From: Carya illinoinensis
Taxonomy: Eukaryota; Streptophyta; Magnoliopsida; Fagales; Juglandaceae
Assembly (NCBI RefSeq): GCF_018687715.1
Contig: NC_056759.1
Location: forward strand, 33,322,385 to 33,386,384
Length of the DNA: 64,000 nt
Direction of reading: 5' to 3'
Shown here: positions 1 through 10,038 of the stretch, piece by piece
Position numbering within the stretch: the first letter of the stretch is position 1
Layout: every line of letters starts with the position of its first letter
Translations under genes and position numbers: made by a program
Notes under the pieces: model-generated
What the model saw: only the letters and a program-made list of their open reading frames with translations
What the model was told of the DNA's origin: nothing
The model's database searches: none

Positions 1-64
1 GGTGAGTACTAACTGATTAGTAGAAAATAAATGTTGCACGCACATAAAATGGTGCTATTGATAT

Positions 65-346
65 ATGGCTAACTTTGGATTGTACATAAAATCCTGCTGG
101 TATATTCCTAACACCATGCTCTTCATGCTCAAGTGTTTGCTATTATTAACCATTGTAAGCTTGACTAGTCCTCTCATTAGCATTCTCAATTTTAGTGTGA
201 TGGGGGAAGAGGAAGATGGAATGCTACCCAGGCCTTCGACGTCGATTTCACAATCATATGTTGGTCCAATAAATCCATACTACCTGCCATTAATAAGGCC
301 TCAAAATACATATCGAAATCTAAACATCTACCATGTGGGTAGACAG
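65..346 (+). pseudogene. FAR1-related (FRS) gene, 5' exon remnant
   Basis: The likely original start is the ATG at 200, followed by an acidic stretch and a PRPSTSISQS motif. The same arrangement (acidic start, PRPSTSTSQS, then a PQ/PN-rich stretch) recurs at 13085, where it precedes a clear FAR1 DNA-binding domain, so this is a paralogous first exon. A GT donor follows codon CAG at 346. The reading frame runs open upstream to 65, but that part is AT-rich and looks like leader or intron. No FAR1 domain, MULE transposase domain or SWIM finger follows within this window, so the gene is truncated. FRS proteins are nuclear transcription regulators descended from Mutator-like transposases. The assignment rests only on similarity to the second copy. 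Confidence 0.45.
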
Positions 347-630
347 GTTTATTGTTTAATCCTCACTACCTGCAATGAAAACTTTTCTATATGAATAATA
401 GATGGCACAAACCAATCGAGATCAAATGGACATTGAGAGACTACAATCACATGTCACAAACCCATAAAAAATTCGTCTAGACTACAATCACTAAGTATTT
501 TTCTGTCACAAACCCAAACCAATTGAGATCAAATAGATTTTTTAGGTTTACGGTAGAAGATATCCTAGTAAGGAAATACTTTGAAAAATACCTTACTGTG
601 GCGCAAATCTCTGGACACAGATCTCTAGAT

Positions 631-632
<2 letters not shown>

Positions 633-692
<60 letters not shown>
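633..692. repeat. (AG)30 microsatellite
   Basis: This is an uninterrupted AG dinucleotide run of 60 bases. It makes false open frames on both strands (Arg-Glu and Ser-Leu repeats). The flanking 700-870 stretch is purine-rich without a gene. Confidence 0.98.
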
Positions 693-694
<2 letters not shown>

Positions 695-1029
695 AAGAGG
701 AGGCCAATTAGGGCATAATCGATCGCCAGTAAAGAGGGTGAAGGGAGGGGGGAGATGAAGGATTTTGGGAGAAATGATTCAAGGCATGATTTTGGAAAAA
801 ATCACCAAGAAGATGGGGAGGTGAATACGAGCGAAGGGGAGGGAGAGCTGCAAAAGTAGGGAGGGGGAAATTGCTTGTTTTGTGCTCAAATGGGATTAAG
901 ATTGGTGGTTTAGGACAAAACTGGTTTATTTGTTAGTGAACCCGAGTTGCCACGTAAGGTGTGGGGTGTAAGAGCACTCTCAACGGATTATCCAAATGTT
1001 AAAAAACTATACTTTTTAGCTATCAGGCC
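693..1029. other. Non-coding, purine-rich spacer
   Basis: No gene is visible. The sequence is G/A-rich to about 870 and then ordinary, up to the left end of the foldback element at 1030. Confidence 0.6.
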
Positions 1030-2039
1030 TAGGGGTGAGAATCGGCCGGTCCGATCGGTTTGGGTCCAGTCCGGTCCAGTCCACTTTTAGGAGGATTGAA
1101 CTCATTCGGTCCAGTTCCGATCCAGGGGTTTTCCACCCAGGACCGGACCAAATAAAAAAAATAAAAAAATAAATATAATTTATATAAATAATTTTATAAA
1201 TTAATTATATAATTTTTTACTTATACTAATATTTGTAATTATATACTAATAATCTAATATGGTATTAAAAAAAATAATACTAATAGTCTAATATTATAAT
1301 ATACTATAGTTATACTTATACTAATATAGACTATATAGTTATATTAAATACTATAAGTAATACTAATACTAATATATAGCTAAATCACTATAAGTATAAT
1401 TGTATAACTATATATATTTAGTATGAATGTATTATTATATTCTTTAATGTATAACTATAATATATAGTACTACTATATATTAATATATTAACATATTATA
1501 AGAGTTATAGTACAAATTATAATATAGAAATTATAATATACTAAATCACTATAACAATATAACTAATACTAATATATAGCTATACTATTAGTCCACTATT
1601 AATACTATTATATAGTTATACTTTTCACTATAATTAGTATTAATATATAGTTATACAGTTGTACTAATACTATTAGTCTATTATATAGTTTAAGACTCTT
1701 AAGTCTAATATAGACTATATGGTTATAACTAATACTAATATTATTAATACTAATAATGTAGAAAATAGTTATACTAACTGATTGTCAACATAACTAATAC
1801 TACTGATATAATATAGCTATACTAAATTATTAATAGTCTAATACAAATTACTAATAGTTATACTAACTGATTGATTCAACATAATTAATATTACTAATAC
1901 TAGTATAAGTCTATAACTATATATATTACTAATAGTTATAGACTATTAGTATAGTCTATAAGAATCTATTAGTATAGTCTATAAATTCTTATAGACTATA
2001 CTAATAGTCTATACTAATCGTAAATTATAATACTAATAC

Positions 2040-2330
2040 TATAAGTAATACTATACTAATTTATATCATAACTCTTATAATATGTTAATATATTAATATA
2101 TACTAGTACTATATATTATAGTTAATATATAGACTTTACTAATAGTCTATAACTAATCGTAAATTCATAATAACTAAATCATTATAAACCTATAACTATA
2201 TGTATTTAGTATCAATGTATTATTATACTATTTAATGTATAACTATTAACTATAATATATAGTACTAGTATATATTAATATATTAACATATTATAAGAGT
2301 TATGGTATAAATTATAATATATCATATATG
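2040..2330. repeat. AT-rich inverted repeat with a third direct copy at 1455-1530
   Basis: The block at about 2243-2325, containing ATTAACATATTATAAGAG, is present inverted at about 2046-2125 (CTCTTATAATATGTTAAT) and again in direct orientation at about 1455-1530. The two nearer copies would pair into a long hairpin with a loop of roughly 115 bases. This is structure inside the core of the foldback element and carries no coding sequence. Confidence 0.75.
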
Positions 2331-2506
2331 TATAAATTTATAATGTATTAGTATAGTTAACTAGAAATGTATATATAATTTAGTCTCCTCTCGTTTTCTC
2401 TCTAGCTTTGCTATGAGAGAATTGAGTTGTGGTAAGTTTCTTCATAGTTTCTTTTCATCTTTCTCGGTTTTATCTTTTCAAAGAGGTGGTGTGATTTAGC
2501 CTTCCG

Positions 2507-3943
2507 ATGGATAGTCTACATTCTATGTGGGGCAATCTCCATTTGAATGAAGAAGAAGAGGATGCTATTGTTATTGATGAGAATGTATGTTCTGAGGTGC
2601 AACGTAAAGGAGAACGCAGCTTGATTGGGAAAATATGGAGTGATAGACAGGTGGGTAAGAATGTGGTGGAGTCTACATTTGCAAAAATCTGGCGTCTAAG
2701 TAAATCTGTTGTACTGAGGGAGGTTGCTCCTAATACTTTTATCTTGATTTTTGCCACTCATGCTGATAAAGAAAGGGTTGAAGGTGGCAGGCCATGGTTT
2801 TTTGATGGCCATCTGTTTGTTATTAACTCTTTCGATGGATCCATTCCAGTTTCTGAGATGAAGTTTGATCATGCCTCGTTCTGGGTGCAGTTTCATAATC
2901 TACCTTTGTTGGGAATGAATAAAGAATGTGGGGCTAAGTTGGGTAGTACAATAGGAGAAGTTGAGGAGGTTGAGGTTGATGAAGATGATGTGGCTTGGGG
3001 TAGGAGTCTGAGAGTGAAGATTATGTTAGATTTGAGGAAACCTCTTGCTAGAGGAAGAACCATTGTCTTGCATGGAGTCAAAGTATGGAGTCCTGTCAAA
3101 TATGAGAAAATCCCTCGGTTTTGTTTCACGTGTGGTAGAATTTTACATGGGAGTGTAGGATGCCAAGCACAGAAAGATGTATCAATACAGTTTGGATCCT
3201 GGCTACATGCAGAGTCACCTCTGAAGAAGCGATGGGAGATAAAGAAGGAACTTTCCACTGACAAAGGCAGCAGTTCAGAAGCTGGTATGGAGCATAACAC
3301 GGTTGCTGATGGTGGAGCAGCTAATCACGGTGGTCCAATGAAGTGTTCTGGTAACGTTTTATCATCATCAATGCTTAGTGATGATGGTATTAATGGTGAT
3401 GGCCTGGGTGTTGATAATGACAGTATAAATGATAAAGCTGTTACTGACTGTTATAAGGAGCAAGGCTTAAATCAGGTTGTAACGGAAACTTTTGATCTTT
3501 TATCTGATGGCAATCTTGGAGGGAAGGAAATTCATGCTTCTGAGACATCTTTTGGGCCTGCTGGTGGGCCTAGTGGGCTTGGTGGGCCTACTGTTTCACA
3601 AGCTGGCCTTAATGAGACTGGATTGGTTCTTGAGGGCCCTGAGGTACAACCTGCAGTCCATCAACTTCCTTTAACACAGCAAGGAAGGCATACTCGAAGT
3701 TCTTGGAAGAAGAAGGCCAGAGGGAGTTTCTTACCTGCTGAACCTTTGGAGAAGTCTACAGTTAGAAAGAGATCAGGGGATGTTTTGTCATTGGATCAAT
3801 CTTTTATCCCAGCATCTAAGAAAGGTAAGCTTATTACTCTTTCTTCTGATCATGAATGCTGTTTTAAGAATGATTCTACTAAAAAAGGTAATTCTATATT
3901 GGGATCGGCAGTGGCTGTGCAACAGCCCTGCCGGGAACAATGA
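2507..3943 (+). CDS. LINE ORF1, DUF4283 and CCHC zinc-knuckle protein
   Basis: This is an intact 478-residue frame. The N-terminal part (about residues 40-190) has the DUF4283 pattern of plant LINE ORF1 proteins, including the W-x-x-x-G-R-PWFFDGH stretch and F-x-x-A-S-FWVQFHNLP. A CX2CX4HX4C zinc knuckle (CFTCGRILHGSVGC) follows at about residues 206-219. The C-terminal half is low-complexity, Gly/Ser/Asp-rich and ends with basic clusters. The role is inferred from the family: RNA binding and ribonucleoprotein formation in cis during retrotransposition. The stop codon TGA overlaps the ORF2 start in ATGA (3940-3943), which suggests termination-coupled reinitiation for ORF2. The start at 2507 is the first ATG after the pyrimidine-rich leader. 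No disabling change is visible. Confidence 0.88.
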   Translation: MDSLHSMWGNLHLNEEEEDAIVIDENVCSEVQRKGERSLIGKIWSDRQVGKNVVESTFAKIWRLSKSVVLREVAPNTFILIFATHADKERVEGGRPWFFDGHLFVINSFDGSIPVSEMKFDHASFWVQFHNLPLLGMNKECGAKLGSTIGEVEEVEVDEDDVAWGRSLRVKIMLDLRKPLARGRTIVLHGVKVWSPVKYEKIPRFCFTCGRILHGSVGCQAQKDVSIQFGSWLHAESPLKKRWEIKKELSTDKGSSSEAGMEHNTVADGGAANHGGPMKCSGNVLSSSMLSDDGINGDGLGVDNDSINDKAVTDCYKEQGLNQVVTETFDLLSDGNLGGKEIHASETSFGPAGGPSGLGGPTVSQAGLNETGLVLEGPEVQPAVHQLPLTQQGRHTRSSWKKKARGSFLPAEPLEKSTVRKRSGDVLSLDQSFIPASKKGKLITLSSDHECCFKNDSTKKGNSILGSAVAVQQPCREQ

Positions 3944-6900
3944 GTCTTATAAGTTGGAACTCCCGTGGGCTTGGGAACCCAGTGGGAGTTCAGGCCCTTT
4001 CTGACTTGGTCAGAAGTAAAGTTCCTGACATTTTGTTTCTTCAAGAAACAAAACTTAATGCAAAAGTTATGGAAAGAATGAAGTATCAGTTGGGTTTTCA
4101 AAATTGTCTTGCTGTGAGTTGTGAAGGTAGAAGTGGAGGAATTGCTCTTTTCTGGAATAACAGATTTAAGGTGGAAATTCAGACTTTTTCTAAGTTCCAC
4201 ATACATGCAAAAGTTACTGAGGAGGAGGAGAATGTTGAGCCATGGTGGTTAACTGGTTTTTATGGCAATTCAGATGTGAGTAAGAGGCATGAGTCCTAGA
4301 ACTTGTTGAGAACATTACTGGTTCCTAGTGATAAAGGCTGGTTGATCTTGGGAGACTTTAATGAGATTCTAAGTAATGCTGAAAAGAGCGGAGGTAGAGA
4401 CAAACCTGAGAGACAGATGAAGGCTTTTAGGGATGTTATTGATGAATGTCATTTACATGACTTGGGTTTTAATGGTAACCCTTTCAACTGGTGTAACAGA
4501 AGGGAAAGGGCTCATTGTATTAGTGAAAGATTGGACAGGTTCTTATCAAACTTGAAGTGGCATTCTTTTTATCCAATGGCTTCTGTTATTCATGGGGTTA
4601 TAGCTTATTCTGATCATGTGCCAATAATGTTGAAGCTCACAGCTGGGAGTGTACAAGGTCCAAGAAAGAAATTGTTTAGATTTGAAGCAATGTGGGTTGA
4701 TGCTACTGATTGTAAACAGGTTATTCAGGAAGCTTGGAGGGGTGTTGAAGGCAGGAAAGATTTGAGCATTGTAATGAGGAAAATTCAACACTGTGGTGAG
4801 AAACTTACAGTGTGGAATAAAACTACTTTTGGTCATGTGCAAAGGAATTTAAAAAAGGCAAAAGATCAGCTATGTTTGGTACATCAGGCAGATCCTCTCT
4901 CTAATAACAGACAGAAGCTACAAGAAGCTAGGAATGAAGTCCAAAAATGGTTAACCAGAAATGAGATCATGTGGAAACAGAGGTCCAAAGCTTTGTGGTT
5001 AGCTGAGGGTGATAAAAACTCAAGGTATTTCCATCACAAGGCTACACAGAGAAGAAAGAAGAATTGGATAAAAGAAGTGAAGGATTCGAATGGAGTTTGG
5101 CAGAATAATGAAAGAAGAGATGAAATTATTCTTGACTATTTTAATTCTCTCTTTAAAGCTGCTGATGAAGTGGGAAGTATGGGCTTTTTACAAGGTCTGG
5201 CAGGTAGAATAACTCCTGATATGGTTGAACAATTGGATTCTCCTTTTTCAGAAGATGAAGTAAAAAGGGCTTTAAATGAGATGCATCCAATGAAGGCACC
5301 TGGTCCAGATGGTATGAGTCCCCTTTTTTATCAAAAATACTGGTCAGTGGTCGGCAAGGACGTAACTGAATCAGTTCTTCATGCTTTGAATAATGGTAGC
5401 TTTCCATCAGCCATCAACCACACTTATGTCACCCTGATTCCAAAGAGGAAAACTCCTGAGTTAGTGTCAGATTATAGACCAATCAGTCTCTGTAATGTGA
5501 TATATAAATTGATCTCAAAGACTCTAGCTAATAGATTGAAGCTATGTTTGCCTGCTATCATTTCACCATCTCAAACAGCATTTGTTCCTGGAAGACTTAT
5601 TACTGACAATGTGCTAGTTGCTTATGAGATGGTTCATTTTCTGAGAAGGAAGAGGAAAGGGAATGATGGTTTTATGTCACTCAAACTAGATATGAGTAAA
5701 GCTTATGATAGGATTGAGTGGTGTTTTCTTCAGAAAGTGATGGAACAGATGGGGTTTAGTGAGAAATGGGTGAAGCTGATTATGTTTTGTGTTCAGACAG
5801 TTTCTTTCTCTATTCTTGTAAATGGAGAACCAAAGGGGCCTATATATCCAACTCGTGGATTGAGACAAGGAGATCCTATCTCTCCCTATCTTTTTCTACT
5901 ATGTACTGAAGGTTTAATTCTTTTGTTGGATCAGGCTAACTCCCATAATCAAGTTGAAGGAATTCGCATTTGCAGAGGGGCCCCCAAGCTAAATCATCTG
6001 TTATTTGCAGATGATGTGGTTCTGTTTAGTAGAGTTAATATGCAAACATGCTTAAACCTCCAAAATCAGCTAGACATATATGAGAAAGCCTCTGGTCAAA
6101 AGGTTAATCGTGACAAAACCTCCATGGTCTTCAGTCAGAATGTAAATCAGGTACAGATGGATGAGATTATGCAGTTTTGGGGAGTGCACCAGTTTCAACA
6201 ATATGATAAATACCTTGGTTTGCCAACTATGGTTGGTAGAGGTAAGTACCAAGCTTTCTCATCTTTAAAACATAGAGTATGGGCCAAAATGCAAGGGTGG
6301 AAAGAGAAGCTTTTATCACAAGGGGGAAAGGAGATCTTACTCAAAGCAGTGGCATTATCTATACCAACATACACTATGAGCTGTTTTAAATTACCAAGGT
6401 CCTTATGTTCTGATTTAGAAGGGATGATGGCAAGGTTTTGGTGGGGACAGAAATCAGATGAAAGAAAGATATGCTGGTTAAGCTGGAAGAAGATGTGTGA
6501 CTCAAAGCTTAGTGGTGGGTTGGGTTTCAAGAATTTACAGTTATTTAATATGGCCCTTTTAGCTAAGCAAGGATGGAGGATTATGAATCAGGAATCATCT
6601 CTTCTTCATAGAATTTTTAAAGCTAGATATTTCCCTACTTCTAGTTTTAAAGATTCAATGTTAGGTGGCACACCTTCTTTTGTTTGGAGGGGTATTTGGG
6701 AAGCTAAAGCATATCTCCTTAAAGGCTGTAGGTGGCGTGTTGGAAATGGTCTATCCATTAATATCTGGGAAGATTACTGGCTTCCAAATCACAAATTAGT
6801 ACCTACTCCTCCTATACCAGCAACTGCTTCAGCTTCTGAAAGGGATAATTCTGTGGCTTTCTTGATGATGCAGAATCCAAGAAGATGGGATATAGAGAAG

Positions 6901-8049
6901 GTCAGAAGCTTGATACCAGCAAGGGAGGCAAATGAGGTGCTTTCCATCAGACTGCCTTCTGAGGATATTACTGATTCATTGGTATGGGAACATGAGAAAA
7001 GTGGGCAGTATTCTGTCAAAAGTGCTTACCAGTTTTTTCAATCTATGAATACAGTTAGAAACAGAGCTGAAAGTTCATCTACTACAGACAACAGTCTACT
7101 ATGGAAGAAGTTATGGAAGCTTAACATACCTCATCGAGTGAGAGTATTTGCATGGAGGACATGCAAACATATTCTACCTACACTATAGAATCTCAAAGCT
7201 CGGAAAGTGATTGATAATGCTGTTTGTCAATGGTGCCATACAGAAGAGGAGGATTTAAATCATGCTCTACTTTACTGTCCTCTAATTAGAAACAGTTGGA
7301 ATCAATATTTTCCTATCATAACAGACTCATCTCCAAGAATGGACTATCCGCATTTAGCTCTATTAATTATGAGAAGTAAAAAGGCAGGGGAGTTATAGAA
7401 GTTCTTCTTAATAGCTTGGGGCTTATGGTATAGGCGAAACCAGAAGATGTTTGAAAACAATCTGCTGACAACAGACCAAGTTATTCAGCATGCTCTCACC
7501 TTATACCAGGAACATACTGCAGCATATGAAGCACAACAGAGAAAGCAGAAGTATAGTTGCAGATGGCAGCCACCTCCTGCAGGTTCATTAAAGCTAAATG
7601 TGGATGGAGCAACCTTTAGTGATCAATGTCGATCTGGTATTGGTGTGGTGTTAAGAGATGACAAGGGACAAGTGACTTTTGCTGCTAGTAAACCAGAAGC
7701 TGCTCTTGCTGACCCAATGGAGATAGAACTCGTTGCTATCTTGAGAGGAATTCAGTTGTGTATTCCTCTAGGTATTGCTGAGCTTCAAATTGAAAGTGAT
7801 GCACTTCTTGTTATTGAAGAACTACAAAAGGATGGAAGATCTTCAACTCTATGGAGTTCTCTTATTCATGAAATCAAGACCCTCCTATCCTCCTTTCCAG
7901 CTTGGTCTATTCAATATAGAAGCCGTGAGTCTAATGGGGTAGCACATAATCTAGCTAAGTTTGCATGGCATCTTGATGATATTGCTCTATGGTGGGGTGT
8001 TATTCCTGAATGTATATCCCATGCTATTTGGGTTGATTCATCATTGTAA
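3940..8049 (+). pseudogene. LINE ORF2 (endonuclease, reverse transcriptase, RNase H) with three amber codons
   Basis: One reading frame spans the whole interval and is broken only by TAG at 4297-4299, 7186-7188 and 7396-7398. The endonuclease (3940 to about 4640) retains SWNSRG, LQETK, GDFNE and YSDHVP, the catalytic Asn, Glu, Asp/Asn and Ser-Asp-His motifs of the EEP fold. The reverse transcriptase (about 5250-6100) retains LDMSKAYDRIEW, RGLRQGDPISPYLF and the catalytic LLFADDVVLFS. A zf-RVT segment surrounds 7080-7300 (with CQWCHTEEEDLNHALLYC). The C-terminal RNase H (about 7590-7970) has NVDGA, an acidic E and ESDA. The family function is target-primed reverse transcription. The amber codons would truncate it after residue 119, so the copy is presumably non-autonomous unless read through. 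No other inactivating change is obvious. Confidence 0.9.
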
Positions 8050-8663
8050 TGCTTGTTTTATGAATGAAGTTTACAGATTTCCTATCAAAAAAAAAAAAAA
8101 AAGGTTAGTTAACTTAATATGTAATATGTTAGTATTAAATCACTATAACTATATAGAGTATTAGTAATATAGTATTTAATATAACTACATAAAGTATTAA
8201 TAATAAGAGTATTACTATTATTTAATATAGTATGACATAGAGTATTAATAAATGTGTGGTGTTTGAAGAGATATAATAATACTAGTATACTACATATAGT
8301 TATTAGTTATAGTATTAGTACTAGTGTATTATTAGTTATAGCAAATAAGTTAATAACTATTACTAATTTACTATATACTAATAGACTAATAGTATTAGCA
8401 TATTATTAATATATATTAATATATATAATAGTATACTATATATATTAAATATATCACAATATAATTATATAAGTATTAAACAAAATGTCATAGGATTTAA
8501 AAACAAAAGTCAACCATGGACCGACTGGACCGGACAGGACCAAATGGGATCGGACCGTCCCGACCCTTAGGGAGTTCGGTCCGGTCTAGGGTGGGAAAAC
8601 CTTGGATCGAATAAGTTCGGTCCGGTCCGTAAAACTTCCCTGGACCAGACCGAACTCACCCCT

Positions 8664-9065
8664 CATATTCAGGACAACAAAACTGTCTATATTAGATTAA
8701 GCAAAGTGTTGCTACAGTAACTTTTAACTATAGTAATTCTAAAATTAAAATCAAATTTGATGTATACTGTAGCATCACAAAATTTTTATTTTGTTATTTT
8801 TTTTTTATAACTGTCCTTATAGCATCACATTCATAAAAAATGTCATTTAATTTGGACTAATCCATTAAGGAGGCTCTGAGTTTGGTAAACCAGCTAAGAA
8901 CATTGTTATTGGACTATGATATATAAATGACACTTTTGGTGAATATAAGATAAATTTTGATTTTGGCTATTCTATTTACATAAGTCTCCACACTGAAATA
9001 GTTATTTTTTCATTATATAACAATAAAATAATATAAAATAAATTTGACTTTGGCTATTCATATCA
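8664..9065. other. AT-rich spacer, no gene
   Basis: This is non-coding sequence between the foldback element and the solo LTR. It contains short T/A runs only; no feature is supported. Confidence 0.6.
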
Positions 9066-9607
9066 TGTGACGCCCCCAAATCCCCGCGCCCGAACACGGG
9101 GAAATCGAGACGTCCGGATGGTGACAACCAGGGTCACCATCTCATCGACGAGTGCCAAGTGTGTGCAAGGACAACATATGTGCACAAGGAAACATGCAGC
9201 GGATAAGCAAGTCAATAATTAAGTACCAGAATTTTTCTTAACGCAATACAAGCAGTTCAAAACGTACATAAATAAAATATTACAAAACACGCATATAATA
9301 AAATATCAAATACAAGCATAACTTCAGCAACTCGGCGGAGCCGCATCCTCGGGCTCAGCCTCCTCCTCCTCCTCCTCGAACTCTGCACCAAAAGCTACGG
9401 AACCAAAAATGGTACCGCAGGTAAGTAAAACCCAAACACCACCAGATAAAAACACATAGAACTCAAACAATATTGATGCAAGAAAAACCAACGCACATGC
9501 CCCGCAAAACCACATTTTTGCACGCAGGCCAAAAACCCCATTGGCCCAATGAAAACATATTCTTAAAAACCACGCCTCGCCATTATCCCAGATAATGGCC
9601 CAAACCA

Positions 9608-9765
9608 CCATTTTCCCAGAAAATGGATCAAAAGCCTCAACACCAAAACTCGCCATTTTCCCAGAAAATGGATCAAAAGCCTCAACACCAAAACTCGTCA
9701 TTTTCCCAGAAAATGGATCAAAAGCCTCAAAACCAAAACTCGCCATTTTCCCAGAAAAAGGGCCC
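9608..9765. repeat. 45-bp tandem repeat with internal palindrome, about 3.5 copies
   Basis: The unit begins CCATTTTCCCAGAAAATGG and recurs at 9608, 9653, 9698 and partly at 9743. Each unit carries the inverted repeat CCATTTTC..GAAAATGG, so each copy can form a small stem. It lies inside the solo LTR. Confidence 0.92.
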
Positions 9766-9886
9766 GCATCCGAAAACCATAAAAACAAACCGGTTATGCA
9801 TGCACCATGATCTCCCCTAGGGATCATCCGCACACCCTGGCTATGTGCCACACCGCAGGTAAGGACCGCGCATGTGACACCTAAAC

Positions 9887-10038
9887 GAGCGATGCCCAGA
9901 CTCGCGCCCCGCGTGTACCTGGCCAGGCCATCCTCTAGCCCTCGCCAGCGAAGGGCCACGGAGTCGGTGAGTAGAGCGATGCCCAGACTCGCGCCCCGCG
10001 CGTACCTGGCCGGGCCATCCTCTAGCCCCGCTCCCATC
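9887..10038. repeat. Tandem duplication of about 88 bp, GC-rich
   Basis: GCGATGCCCAGACTCGCGCC begins at about 9889 and again at about 9977. Each copy is followed by the same GTACCTGGCC..GCCATCCTCTAGCC text with a few substitutions. It is part of the solo LTR. Confidence 0.85.

Larger units (their letters stand above)
2351..8114 (+). mobile_element. Non-LTR retrotransposon (plant L1-type LINE with RNase H), nearly intact
   Basis: The element has a pyrimidine-rich leader (about 2380-2506), ORF1, ORF2, a short 3' UTR and a poly(A) tail at 8087-8102. Directly after the tail is GGTTAGTTAACT (8103-8114), matching GTATAGTTAACT at 2351-2362 in 10 of 12 positions; this is a plausible target-site duplication, with the element body from 2363. 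Order of domains: DUF4283 plus CCHC knuckle in ORF1; endonuclease, reverse transcriptase, zf-RVT and a C-terminal RNase H in ORF2. ORF2 has three in-frame TAG codons but no frameshift over about 4.1 kb, so the copy is young or only lightly decayed. Its 3' end differs from that of the LINE family at 38110-51493. Confidence 0.9.
1030..8663. mobile_element. hAT-like non-autonomous foldback element, split by a LINE
   Basis: The left end reads TAGGGGTGAGAATCGGCCGG and the right end, read on the minus strand, reads AGGGGTGAG followed by TTCGGTC. The TAGGGGTG-type terminus is typical of plant hAT elements. About 100 bp at each end is packed with GGTCC/GGACC/CGGTCC motifs in opposite orientation (1050-1150 and 8515-8655). 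Between them lies extremely AT-rich sequence built from TAATACTAATA, TATAGTTATA and similar words (1150-2350 and 8115-8490). The LINE at 2351-8114 sits inside this AT-rich core, so the original element was only about 1.9 kb. It has no transposase ORF. A convincing 8-bp target duplication was not found (the best is a 6/8 match with an offset), so the exact ends are uncertain. Confidence 0.55.

Noticed and set aside
477..711. Two frames covering the AG microsatellite
   Set aside because: Both are Ser-Leu or Arg-Glu repeats from the dinucleotide run.
4297..7398. Genetic-code change or TAG readthrough as an explanation of the amber codons
   Set aside because: Host genes in the window use standard stops, including TAG at the PPR gene end; mutation is simpler.
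8665..8675. A target duplication for the 1030-8663 foldback element (ATCAGGCC against TTCAGGAC)
   Set aside because: Only 6 of 8 bases match and it needs extra bases between terminus and duplication.
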